Source: an uncultured Oscillospiraceae bacterium (GTDB lineage Bacteria; Bacillota; Clostridia; Oscillospirales; Oscillospiraceae). Taken from it: a stretch of DNA of 41,419 bases. The stretch spans positions 1 to 41,419 of the forward strand of contig CALXDL010000064.1 in NCBI GenBank assembly GCA_944387055.1. Direction: 5' to 3'. A model generated the notes under the pieces. That model saw only the letters and a program-made list of their open reading frames with translations. It searched no databases and was not told the DNA's origin. Positions 1 to 7,832 of this stretch are shown here, piece after piece (within the stretch, counting starts at the first letter, position 1; each line of letters opens with the position of its first letter). A program made the translations under genes and the position numbers.

Positions 1-2
1 TG

Positions 3-359
3 ATGAACTTGATGAAGGAAAACGAAGAAAATAGGAAAAGAATGGCGTTGTGCATCATTACCGTCGCAATCACGGCCATCGCTGTATGCGCCCTGATAGT
101 GATAGCATCCTATATTGACCTGCCTACAGTGGTACGAATCATATTGATTGTGGGTGCTGTTTTAGTGGCGGTAGCGGGCATAGCAGCGGGCGCAATGCTT
201 GACATTCAGGCTGGCTATTTTGAGTGTCCTCATTGTAAAGAACTTTTTGTTCCGAGCATGAATGAGTATGTAAAAAGCTATCATACTTTTACAAAACGCA
301 GATTGACCTGCCCTAAATGCGGTAAAACGGGAATGTGCAAACATCGTGTCACAAGATAA
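3..359 (+). CDS. Small membrane protein with C-terminal zinc ribbon, function unknown
   Basis: A 118-residue protein. Two hydrophobic segments (about residues 14-37 and 43-66) should form a membrane hairpin. They are followed by a zinc ribbon with cysteine pairs CPHC (C75, C78) and CPKC (C103, C106), probably cytoplasmic. The window opens with TGATG, so the ATG at 3 may overlap the stop codon of an upstream gene (translational coupling); the ATG at 12 is an alternative start. A strong terminator follows at 443-477. The DNA here is clearly more AT-rich than the rest of the window, which suggests an acquired segment. I do not recognise a specific family, and the Zn-binding role is inferred from the Cys pattern only. 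Confidence 0.7.
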   Translation: MNLMKENEENRKRMALCIITVAITAIAVCALIVIASYIDLPTVVRIILIVGAVLVAVAGIAAGAMLDIQAGYFECPHCKELFVPSMNEYVKSYHTFTKRRLTCPKCGKTGMCKHRVTR

Positions 360-442
360 ATATTACTTCTAACGGATAGTAAAGTTAGCCATTTGTCAAA
401 GCAGATTACATACGAGCTATGCTGAGTAGCCATCAAAAGGAC

Positions 443-477
443 AAGGCTCCCTCTGTTATAACGATAGAGGGAGCCTT
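443..477 (+). terminator. Rho-independent terminator
   Basis: A perfect 12-bp stem (443-454 with 466-477, arms AAGGCTCCCTCT / AGAGGGAGCCTT) with an 11-nt loop is followed by GCTTTT. It closes the small zinc-ribbon gene. The opposite strand also has a short T run, so it could act in both directions. Confidence 0.85.
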
Positions 478-489
478 GCTTTTCCATAT

Positions 490-955
490 TCACCAATGGA
501 TTTCAATTTCCCTTGAAATCACTACTTTCCTTAAAAAGGGAGTTCCGCCGTATCCAGTTGTGGAGGCACGTGTGTGTCGGGAACTCCGGCGGTCAGACGA
601 AATAGCAGCCTTTTCACCTAACGTATCCACGAGATATTGGGAACGGACGCCGGTAATCGTGCGAGCTGTACATACGACAGGACATAGGGCCGCGGGGGAT
701 GAGGAGTCTTTTTGCTCGTTCGGGAAGGACGCAGAGGACCCGGGCTTCTTATCAGGGCCTTTGTGAGCTATCTTCGTATCAATGATATCAGTCAGCCTCA
801 AACTGGCGGCAGAGGCAACGGCAAGGGACCCGCAAGACACGGACAAGCTCACCTGAGACGCGTTTTCCTCAGGCAGCGACAAAAAGCCGACTGCCCAGCC
901 TTGGACGAGCAAGCAGCTCTTTAAAACGCAGCGCAGCCATCACAGATCAGCGGGA
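490..955. other. Gene-poor stretch with no supported gene
   Basis: About 470 bp between the first terminator and the RNA candidate. Both strands have open frames (minus 490-912, TTG start; plus 419-766). Neither has a convincing ribosome site or a recognisable domain, and the minus translation is Ser/Ala-rich without a hydrophobic core. An inverted repeat GGAGTTCC / GGAACTCC (539-546, 580-587) with a 33-nt loop is followed on the minus strand by CCCTTTTT. That would suit the 3' end of a minus-strand transcript. It may be a decayed remnant of a mobile element. Confidence 0.4.
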
Positions 956-959
956 AAGA

Positions 960-1150
960 AAAAAGAGCAGAGGAGACCTGCTCTCATCACGACAGAAACG
1001 TACCCCGCGGCGGCCGTGTAGACCTCGTTATAACCTGCACCTTCAAAGTCCAGGTGGGTCGCCTCCAAGACGCTTTATCACTTCCAACTTCCAGCCGCAG
1101 ACGGCAGCCGGGAGGCCTGCGAACCACGCCTTGATCCAGCATCCCTTATA
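960..1150 (-). ncRNA. Structured RNA candidate, possibly 6S RNA (ssrS)
   Basis: No open frame with a ribosome site is present. The minus strand shows RNA-like features: a 5' segment containing GUUCGCAGGCC, a small hairpin CACCU/AGGUG near the 3' side followed by GGUUAUAACG, then GGCCGCCGCGGGG, and a terminator at 964-984. This order resembles 6S RNA, where a GUUCGCA segment sits in the 5' arm and a short hairpin followed by GGUUA-type sequence sits on the 3' side of the central bubble. CGTTATAA near the 5' end is also complementary to TTATAACG near 1027. The length (~190 nt) fits. I could not fold a full closing stem by eye, so the identity is tentative. The 3' neighbour upstream on this strand is DUF1292. 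Confidence 0.4.
964..984 (-). terminator. Terminator of the minus-strand RNA candidate
   Basis: Read on the minus strand: AGAGCAG, 7-nt loop, CTGCTCT, followed at once by a run of T. This is a compact intrinsic terminator and also serves the upstream DUF1292 gene if transcription reads through. Confidence 0.65.
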
Positions 1151-1248
1151 ACGAAATGTGGGTTAAAAAAAGACCTATCACGCACCCCGCAGGGTATATA
1201 TCAAACGTAGCACATTTGACAGCGAAATGCAATCGAAAAAATTACCGG

Positions 1249-1536
1249 TCACTCTTCGTCGTCATCAGCGAAAAGGGACTCCATGAACTGCTCATACACA
1301 GCATCCAGCTCCTCATCAGAGTCCAATGTGGAGAGCAGGTCTTCCCCATCCTCATGGATGACCTTCAAGATCACCAAGCCGCTGTCCGGATCCTCCTCTT
1401 CGCCCTCTGTCTCAGCTGGGAAGAAAGCCTGATACATCTGACCGTCATACTCCAGGGCATCCACGAACTCCAGGACGATCTCCTGTCCGTCTTCGTCCGT
1501 GACTGTGATGAAAGTGGGGCCAAATCCTTCGCTCAT
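1249..1536 (-). CDS. DUF1292 family protein
   Basis: A 95-residue acidic protein of the DUF1292 (YrzB-like) family, which is widespread in Firmicutes and has no assigned biochemical role. The N-terminal core has the family's pattern of short beta strands (ITVTDEDGQEIVLEF, followed by a tyrosine-rich stretch YDGQMYQAFFPA). The C-terminus is an Asp/Glu-rich tail. A longer open frame reaches 1764, but the start at 1536 has a good ribosome site (GGAAAGGAG, about 8 nt upstream) and gives the normal family length. It is divergent from the class A PBP gene, with about 300 bp between them. Confidence 0.85.
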   Translation of the reverse strand: MSEGFGPTFITVTDEDGQEIVLEFVDALEYDGQMYQAFFPAETEGEEEDPDSGLVILKVIHEDGEDLLSTLDSDEELDAVYEQFMESLFADDDEE

Positions 1537-1708
1537 GGCGGGACTCCTTTCCCTGATGGATGTTTTCTTCATTGTACCCGACTTTGCGGCGTATTGCAAG
1601 AGGGACGAATGTGGGAAAAGTGGAAAACAGATGGCTGCGATCGATCCCATTTGGCAAAAAACGAAAAAATTCTCGAAATCGGGAACTTTTTCCTCATAGA
1701 ATCCGACA

Positions 1709-1737
1709 TTTTCAGTGTTGACAGGGGATGATACAAT
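1709..1737 (+). promoter_or_regulatory. Candidate promoter of the class A PBP gene
   Basis: TTTTCA (1709-1714), 17-bp spacer, TACAAT (1732-1737), in the 300-bp divergent gap between DUF1292 and the PBP gene. A TTGACA at 1718 lies too close to the TACAAT to be its -35 box. The gap holds no other gene that I can see. Confidence 0.45.
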
Positions 1738-1838
1738 AGAACATATCCTGGCGTTTTGTGCCATAATGGCTGCTTATGCCCGGAACAGGCGGAGCAGCGT
1801 TTTAGGATGCGATCTCAGAAAGAAGGAGGTGCCCTGCT

Positions 1839-4457
1839 TTGGAACATGGAAAACGACAGCAAACGCCTGAGCCAAGGCCTCGCCGCCGGGAGGGCGGCAG
1901 ACGGCATGGGAGCGGGACTGCGAAGAAGGTCGGCTTCGTCTTTGGGACGGTGCTGTTGATCGGGGTCTGCACTGTGGCCATGATCGCGGGCATATTCATG
2001 ACGTACGTAAAGACCACGCTGGCTCCCTCGCTGGAAGTGGATGCAGATGACTACACCATGAACCTCAGCTCGATCGTCTATTATCAGGACAAGACGAGCG
2101 GGGACTGGATGGAGTATCAGACCTTGTACGGTCTGGAGAACCGTATCTGGGTAGATATCGAGGACATGCCAGACGCCCTGTGGCAGGCGGCGGTGGCCAT
2201 CGAGGATCACCGGTTCTTCGAACATCACGGCGTGGACTGGAGGCGTACCATCGGCGCTACCGTCAATATGTTCTTCGGGATGCGCGACACGTTCGGCGGC
2301 TCCACCATTACACAGCAAGTGCTCAAGAACATCACGAAAGACAACGAGGGCACCGTCAACCGCAAAGTGCGGGAGATCTTCCGGGCCTTGGAGTTCGAGA
2401 AAAACTATACCAAGATGGATATCTTGGAGCTGTATCTCAATACCATCTATCTGGGACAAAGCTGCTATGGCGTACAGACCGCGGCGGAGTTCTACTTTGG
2501 AAAAGATGTCAGCCAGCTGACGGTGGCAGAGTGTGCTTGTCTGATCGCCATCACCAACAATCCCTCGATGTACGGGCCGATGTATGATATCGAGATCACC
2601 GTGACCAATGACGACGGGACCACCTCTGTCAAGACGCCGCGTGAGCTCAACAAGCAGCGTCAAGAACAGATCCTCGATCGGATGGCGGGCCGGCAGGACA
2701 CGGGACTGGACTATCTGACGGAAGAAGAAGCAGACGCGGCCAAGGCAGAGGTACTCCAATTCACGGATGGCACCACTTCCGCTGAAGAGCTGGTGGCCGC
2801 CAAGAGCGGGAACAGCCGGGTGAACTCCTGGTTCGTGGAGCAGGTGTTCAAGGATGTCACCAACGATCTGGCCGAGGCGAGACAGATCAGCGTAGCCAGT
2901 GCCGAGACGCTGCTCTACAATGGCGGCTATAAGATCTATACGACCTTGGATCCCGATATCCAGGAGATCGCAGAATCTGTCTATGAAGATCGCAGCAACC
3001 TGGACGTGACCTCCCGGAACGGACAGAAGATCCAATCCGGTATCACGATCATCGAGCCCTCGACGGGCAACGTTGTGGCTATGGTGGGCGCCATCGGGGA
3101 GAAGCAGGGCAACCTGCTCACGAACTTCGCTACGCTCCAGCGCCAGCCAGGTTCCTCCATCAAGCCGCTGACGGTATATGCCCCTGCGCTGGACGCGGGC
3201 GTCGTGTCGCCCGCATCGACGTTCGACAATTATCCTGTCCGCCTGCTCAACGGCAGCCCCTGGCCGAAAAACTCGCCACAGGGATACAGCGGCTGGGTCA
3301 CGCTGACAGAAGGCGTGCGGCGCTCCCTGAACACAGTGGCGGTGCAGGTGGTGGAGAAGCTCGGTATCTCGGAATCCTATGCGTTCGCCAGGGAGAAATT
3401 GGGACTGGACCTGGTGGCGGACGATATGAACACGGCGGCGCTCGGCCTGGGCGGCCTGACATACGGCCTGAGCACGTTGGAGATGGCGGCAGCCTATGCC
3501 AGCTTCGCCAACGACGGGATCTATACGGAGCCGCGGACATATCTGCGGGTGGAAGATGCCGATGGCAACATCGTCCTGGAGAACGAGGCGCAGAGCCATG
3601 CTGCCATGAAAGAGACCACCGCATACCTCATGAACGACATCCTCAAGCAGGTGGTCACCAGCGGCACAGGTACCAGTGCCAGGTTCAGCGGCATGACCAT
3701 CGCCGGGAAGACCGGCACTACCAGCGACAACTATGACCGCTATTTCGTGGGCTATACGCCTTACTACTGCGCTGCGGTGTGGACAGGCTATCAGTTCAAC
3801 GAGAAGATCAGCTACTCTGGGAACCCGGCCATCACCATGTGGAAAAAAGTCATGCAGCAGATCCACGAGGGATTGGAGAACAAGGACTTCGATACCCCCA
3901 GCAGTGGATTGACGAAAGTGACGGTATGCAGGGACAGCGGCCTGCTGGCCACGGACGCCTGTTCTAACGATGTCCGCGGCAGCCGGGTCATAGAGGTCAC
4001 CGTAGCCAAAGGCACAGAACCGACGACCTCTTGCACCATGCATGTGCTGCGGGACTACTGCACGGAGGGCCAGTGCCTTGCGAGTGAGAACTGCCCGGAG
4101 GAGAGCATCGTACAGCGGGCGTATCTGGACTATGTCCGGACGGACTATGGTCCCAATATCACGGCGGATGACGACGCCTATCTTTTGGAGAACGCAGAGG
4201 CTGCGGCAGCCGAGACAGGCTGCCCGGTCCATACCGCTCCGGTGGCCGATCCGGAGGATCCGATCGACGAGGCATTGGATCCAAACGATCCCAATTACCA
4301 GCCGCCGGCAGAGGGCGAGGTGCCGCCGTCTGACGGAGAGGACTCTGCCGATGGGGAGCAGCCGGAGGACCCCGGCCAGTCGGGAGGGTCTACAGGGGAC
4401 ACCAGTGGCCTTGGAGATGACTGGTGGACCAGCATGTGGGAGGACCAAGGCGCCTGA
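1839..4457 (+). CDS. Class A penicillin-binding protein (PBP1A family)
   Basis: Bifunctional peptidoglycan synthase of 872 residues. A short basic cytoplasmic tail and one membrane anchor (about 32-54) are followed by a GT51 glycosyltransferase domain with EDHRFFEHHG (catalytic Glu near 122) and GGSTITQQ (near 153). The transpeptidase domain has SSIK (active-site Ser near 439), SLN (near 496) and KTGTT (near 624). The last ~85 residues are an acidic Pro/Glu/Asp-rich low-complexity tail, likely disordered outside the cell. The start is TTG at 1839, 9 nt after AGAAGGAGG; the nearby ATG at 1846 is out of frame. It is monocistronic, with a terminator at 4501. Family and activity are secure; its exact role in the cell cycle is not visible. 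Confidence 0.95.
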   Translation: MEHGKRQQTPEPRPRRREGGRRHGSGTAKKVGFVFGTVLLIGVCTVAMIAGIFMTYVKTTLAPSLEVDADDYTMNLSSIVYYQDKTSGDWMEYQTLYGLENRIWVDIEDMPDALWQAAVAIEDHRFFEHHGVDWRRTIGATVNMFFGMRDTFGGSTITQQVLKNITKDNEGTVNRKVREIFRALEFEKNYTKMDILELYLNTIYLGQSCYGVQTAAEFYFGKDVSQLTVAECACLIAITNNPSMYGPMYDIEITVTNDDGTTSVKTPRELNKQRQEQILDRMAGRQDTGLDYLTEEEADAAKAEVLQFTDGTTSAEELVAAKSGNSRVNSWFVEQVFKDVTNDLAEARQISVASAETLLYNGGYKIYTTLDPDIQEIAESVYEDRSNLDVTSRNGQKIQSGITIIEPSTGNVVAMVGAIGEKQGNLLTNFATLQRQPGSSIKPLTVYAPALDAGVVSPASTFDNYPVRLLNGSPWPKNSPQGYSGWVTLTEGVRRSLNTVAVQVVEKLGISESYAFAREKLGLDLVADDMNTAALGLGGLTYGLSTLEMAAAYASFANDGIYTEPRTYLRVEDADGNIVLENEAQSHAAMKETTAYLMNDILKQVVTSGTGTSARFSGMTIAGKTGTTSDNYDRYFVGYTPYYCAAVWTGYQFNEKISYSGNPAITMWKKVMQQIHEGLENKDFDTPSSGLTKVTVCRDSGLLATDACSNDVRGSRVIEVTVAKGTEPTTSCTMHVLRDYCTEGQCLASENCPEESIVQRAYLDYVRTDYGPNITADDDAYLLENAEAAAAETGCPVHTAPVADPEDPIDEALDPNDPNYQPPAEGEVPPSDGEDSADGEQPEDPGQSGGSTGDTSGLGDDWWTSMWEDQGA

Positions 4458-4500
4458 CGGAAGCAGGAGCGGCCCAGATATCCACGCTCGACATATATGG

Positions 4501-4530
4501 AAAAATGACCGCCCACGGGCGGTCATTTTT
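4501..4530. terminator. Bidirectional terminator between PBP and molybdenum operon
   Basis: The stem AAAAATGACCGCC / GGCGGTCATTTTT with a tiny loop has T runs on both strands. It lies between the ends of the convergent PBP gene and mogA and probably serves both. Confidence 0.9.
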
Positions 4531-4563
4531 TTGACGTTTTTTATTTTGAGACGGACAGGAGGA

Positions 4564-5061
4564 CTAGCAGGAGGCTCCGGCACAGTCAGCAGGGTGGCCG
4601 GAGAGCATGTCCAGACCGTGCGAGAGGGCGGGGAGGACTGCTTCTAGATTCTCCTTTGCAGCTTTCGGAGATCCGGGAAGGTTCACGATGAGCGTGCGCC
4701 TCCGGATACCTGCCTGTGCACGGGAGAGCATCGCCCGAGGAGTGATCTGCAGGGAGGCATAGCGCATGGCCTCCGGGATACCGGGAGCCATGCGTTCACA
4801 CACTGCCAGGGTGGCTTCCGGCGTCACATCCCGAGGGGAAAATCCGGTGCCTCCAGTGGTGACGATCAGGTCCACCTGCTCATGGTCGGACCACTGCCGC
4901 AGGGCGGCTTCGATCTGGGACTGCTCATCGGGGACGATGGCGGTCTCCACCACCCCGTATCCTGCGCCTTCCAACAGTTCTCTCACCAGAGGACCGGCCC
5001 CATCGGGCCGTTCTCCACGGGAACTGCGGTCGCTGACGGTCAGTACAGCGGCTTTGAACAT
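4564..5061 (-). CDS. mogA: Molybdopterin adenylyltransferase, MogA/MoaB family
   Basis: A 165-residue MoCF-fold protein that adenylylates molybdopterin before metal insertion. Visible family motifs are TVSDRSSRGE near the N-terminus, the molybdopterin-binding TTGGTGFSPRDVTPE (about 68-82), and VNLPGSPKA (about 125-133). The ATG has GGAGGG upstream. It is the last gene of the molybdenum operon, 15 bp after modC. The C-terminus ends in CAGASC, adding two cysteines outside the normal fold. MogA and MoaB cannot be separated by sequence alone here. Confidence 0.92.
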   Translation of the reverse strand: MFKAAVLTVSDRSSRGERPDGAGPLVRELLEGAGYGVVETAIVPDEQSQIEAALRQWSDHEQVDLIVTTGGTGFSPRDVTPEATLAVCERMAPGIPEAMRYASLQITPRAMLSRAQAGIRRRTLIVNLPGSPKAAKENLEAVLPALSHGLDMLSGHPADCAGASC

Positions 5062-5076
5062 GATCCTAACCCTCCT

Positions 5077-6123
5077 TCAAGTCTCCAGCAGCAGGATGTC
5101 CTGGGGCTGGATGGTGACTGTGAGCTGCGTGTGGCCGGGAAGAGCCTGCCAGGCGTCCTTGCCCAGCTCCATACGCAGCAGCGGCGCGTCTTGCGGCGCA
5201 TCCTCAGGGCGGAGCAAGATCGTGATGGAGGATGCATCGGTCACCACGCGGACGACCCGGCAAGAAAAGCAGTTGGTGTCTCCCGGTACAGCGGGACGGA
5301 CATGACAGGCCCGGATACCGACCCGGCGGATACCGGCTGGGACCCGACGGCCGCAGGAAAGGGTCAGCCCCCAGGCGGGGAGTGAGACGTCGGTCTCACG
5401 GGGCATGGCATCTGCGTAATTCTGACAGCCCGACAGACGGGCGGCCGCCTCTGTACCGGGGGCGTGGAGCAGCTCTTCCGGTGTGGTCACCGGCTGGGAA
5501 CACCCTCGATCGATCACACAGACCCGGCGGCAGTTGCGGAACACCTCGTCTCGGTCGTGCGAGACCCACAGGATGGTCCCGGAGAAACGCTCCAGTGTCT
5601 CTGCCAGCTCGATCTCCAGCTGGGACTTGAGATAGCTGTCCAAGGCAGAGAAGGGCTCATCCAACAAGATGGCCTTGGGCTCGGCTGCCAGGATACGGGC
5701 CAGAGCACAGCGCTGCTGCTGCCCGCCGGAAAGCTGCCAGGGCCGCTGGTCCGCCACGCCCTCCAATTGGAAACGGCGGAGCGCCTCCGCCACGATCGCC
5801 TCCCGCTGCCTCCTATCGCGCACGGCCACCGCGATGTTCTGCCGTGTGGTCATATTGGGAAAGAGGGCGTATTGCTGGAAGAGGTAGCCCACTTGCCGAC
5901 GCTGCGGAGGCAGATCGATCTGAGCCGCGCTGTCGAAAAGGGTGACGCCATCCAGGACGATCTTCCCTTCATCCGGGGATAGGATGCCAGCGATGCAGCG
6001 CAGCGTCACGGATTTCCCGCAGCCAGAAGCGCCCAGCAGGGCCAATGTCTCCTGTTCTGCCTGGAAGCGGACGTCCAGTTGAAAACGCCCCATCCGTTTC
6101 CGGATATCCACGAAAAGCGCCAT
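5077..6123 (-). CDS. modC: Molybdate ABC transporter ATP-binding protein
   Basis: ATPase subunit of the ModABC molybdate importer, 348 residues. Walker A GASGCGKS (31-38), signature LSGGQQQR (131-138) and Walker B ILLDEP (152-157) are intact. The C-terminal ~90 residues look like a degenerate TOBE/MOP-type domain, usual in ModC for sensing oxyanion. The open frame extends to 6216, but the ATG at 6123 shares one base with the modB stop (TGATG), the normal start and a sign of translational coupling. Confidence 0.92.
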   Translation of the reverse strand: MALFVDIRKRMGRFQLDVRFQAEQETLALLGASGCGKSVTLRCIAGILSPDEGKIVLDGVTLFDSAAQIDLPPQRRQVGYLFQQYALFPNMTTRQNIAVAVRDRRQREAIVAEALRRFQLEGVADQRPWQLSGGQQQRCALARILAAEPKAILLDEPFSALDSYLKSQLEIELAETLERFSGTILWVSHDRDEVFRNCRRVCVIDRGCSQPVTTPEELLHAPGTEAAARLSGCQNYADAMPRETDVSLPAWGLTLSCGRRVPAGIRRVGIRACHVRPAVPGDTNCFSCRVVRVVTDASSITILLRPEDAPQDAPLLRMELGKDAWQALPGHTQLTVTIQPQDILLLET

Positions 6124-6797
6124 CAGCGTCGCCCTCCCCTCTGCCGCTGCCGGTCCTCCAGCAGGTTCACCGCCAACAGGAACAACGCTGAGAGCGCGAT
6201 GTTCACCAACACCCACCGCAGAGCGCCGGCGTCGTCATTGGTCCGCCAGAGCTGGTAGACGGTAGTGGAGATGGTAGCAGTGCGGCCAGGCGTATAACCC
6301 GCCACCATGGAGGTGGCGCCGTATTCACCCAGAGCGCGGGCGAAAGACAGTACAGCGCCCGCCAAGATGCCCTGGCGGCAGACGGGCATCTGGACTCTCC
6401 AGAAGATCCAGGTGTTGGACCGTCCCAGAGTGCGCCCGGCATCTGCGAGCGTGTGATCGAAGCTCTCGAACGCGCCGCGGGCAGTACGGTACATGAGTGG
6501 GAAGGATACCACCACTGTGGCGAAGATGGCAGACCACCAGGTCATCACCATCCGCACGCCGAACGTCTCCAGCACCCAGGCACCAAGAGGGCGCCTGGGG
6601 CTCAGCAGTACCAGCAACAGCCAGCCCACTACCGTGGGCGGGAGCACCAAGGGCAGCGTCAACACCACGTCCAGGACACCTTTCACCAGCCGGGGCAGGC
6701 GCGCGATGTAATATGCGGACAGGATGCCAAGGAAGAACACGACCACTGTGGCGATAGAAGCGATGCGCAGAGAATTAAATAGAGGATACCAGTCCAT
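6123..6797 (-). CDS. modB: Molybdate ABC transporter permease
   Basis: Inner-membrane channel subunit of the molybdate importer, 224 residues with about five or six membrane segments. The cytoplasmic EAA-like coupling loop is visible in the middle (DAGRTLGRSNTWIFWRV, then ALGEYGATSMVAG). The ATG at 6797 is preceded by AGGAGGT with 8-nt spacing. It lies 77 bp after modA and overlaps modC by one base. Confidence 0.93.
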   Translation of the reverse strand: MDWYPLFNSLRIASIATVVVFFLGILSAYYIARLPRLVKGVLDVVLTLPLVLPPTVVGWLLLVLLSPRRPLGAWVLETFGVRMVMTWWSAIFATVVVSFPLMYRTARGAFESFDHTLADAGRTLGRSNTWIFWRVQMPVCRQGILAGAVLSFARALGEYGATSMVAGYTPGRTATISTTVYQLWRTNDDAGALRWVLVNIALSALFLLAVNLLEDRQRQRGGRR

Positions 6798-6874
6798 CAG
6801 CGAAGACCTCCTGAACGGAGAGATGAGCGGGAACTGCCACAGAGCGCCCGTCTGCTATGCCAGGGGGTCACATT

Positions 6875-7699
6875 TCAGCTCAGGGGCGTGAAACCGACGC
6901 TCTCGAACACAGTCTTGGCATCTTCGGAGGAGAGGTGATCCAGGAAAGCCTGTGCCGCATCGGGATGCTGGGAAGCGGCCAGCACAGAGGCGGGATAGAT
7001 GACCTGCCCGCACATATCGGCGGTGGCCTCATCTACCACCGCCAGTCCGGCGGAGAAAGCGTCGGTGGCATAGATGATGCCGCAGTCCACCACACCCTCG
7101 CTGACGTGGGTCGTGACTTCTTTCACGTCAGAACCATAGGTCAGGCAGCCGGCGATGGCGGCCTCATCCAGGCCATAGTAGGAGAATATCTTCTGCGTAT
7201 ACTGCCCCACAGGCACATCGCTGTTCCCGATGGCCAGCAGGACACTGCCGCTGTCCAGCAGCTGGGCCAGCTGGTCGAAGTCCTCGATCCCCTTGGGGTT
7301 CCCCTCCGGCACGGCCAGGGTCACTTTGTTCTCCAGCAGATCCAAGCGGCTGCCCTCCAGCAGGGCGCCCTCCTCATCCAGAGCGTCCATCTGCGTAGGG
7401 GCGGCGGAGATGAAGAGATCGCATACAGCTCCCTCCTGGATCTGCGTCAACAGATCGCCGGAGGAGGCATAGCTGGGGACGATGGTGACCTCCGGGGCGA
7501 CGGACGCATACTGCTCGATGATCTGATCCAGCGTCTCCGTCATGGAGGCAGCGGCGAAGACGGTGAGCTCCACCGGCTCGGCGGAGGTCTCTGTGACGCC
7601 GCCGGAGGCATCCTGGCCGTCAGCGGCATCATTACTGCCGCAAGCAGTCAGGGACAGGGCCAGGGAAAGGGCTAGGAGCAGAGAGAGGGCCTTTTTCAT
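6875..7699 (-). CDS. modA: Molybdate-binding lipoprotein
   Basis: Periplasmic-type solute-binding protein for molybdate (274 residues), membrane-anchored in a Gram-positive. The signal peptide MKKALSLLLALSLALSLTAC carries the lipobox LTAC, with Cys20 as the lipidated residue. The ModA fold begins with ELTVFAAASMTETLDQI, including the Ser of the oxyanion site. The open frame runs to 7933, but only the ATG at 7699 gives a signal peptide, and it has GGAAGGA upstream. A hairpin separates it from the moeA-like gene. Confidence 0.94.
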   Translation of the reverse strand: MKKALSLLLALSLALSLTACGSNDAADGQDASGGVTETSAEPVELTVFAAASMTETLDQIIEQYASVAPEVTIVPSYASSGDLLTQIQEGAVCDLFISAAPTQMDALDEEGALLEGSRLDLLENKVTLAVPEGNPKGIEDFDQLAQLLDSGSVLLAIGNSDVPVGQYTQKIFSYYGLDEAAIAGCLTYGSDVKEVTTHVSEGVVDCGIIYATDAFSAGLAVVDEATADMCGQVIYPASVLAASQHPDAAQAFLDHLSSEDAKTVFESVGFTPLS

Positions 7700-7803
7700 A
7701 TGGGATCCTTCCTTTCTTGATGATATACGCCGTTCCGCGGAGGACGGCACTGGAACGATGGGATACGTGATATCTATGTAAGGATAACGAAAAGGGAAGA
7801 CCA

Positions 7804-7828
7804 GCGCCGGTCTCACCGGCACCGGCGC
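7804..7828 (-). terminator. Intra-operon hairpin after the moeA-like gene
   Basis: On the minus strand GCGCCGGT / ACCGGCGC (8 bp, 9-nt loop) begins 4 bp after the moeA-like stop and is followed by TGGTCTTCCCTTTT. It could be a partial terminator or an mRNA-stability hairpin that sets different expression for the moa and mod halves of the operon. No clear promoter was found in the 100 bp before modA. Confidence 0.5.
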
Positions 7829-7832
7829 GGCT

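Noticed and set aside
490-912. 140-codon minus-strand frame
   Set aside because: TTG start without Shine-Dalgarno, Ser-rich sequence without recognisable fold, and the plus strand is also partly open there. A mobile-element remnant is possible but not shown.
1718-1737. TTGACA at 1718 as the -35 box of the PBP promoter
   Set aside because: Only 8 bp separate it from TACAAT; TTTTCA at 1709 gives the correct 17-bp spacing.
1815-4583. 922-codon open frame antisense to the class A PBP gene
   Set aside because: It mirrors a clearly coding gene in GC-rich DNA, has an Arg/His/Leu-rich translation without domains and no ribosome site.
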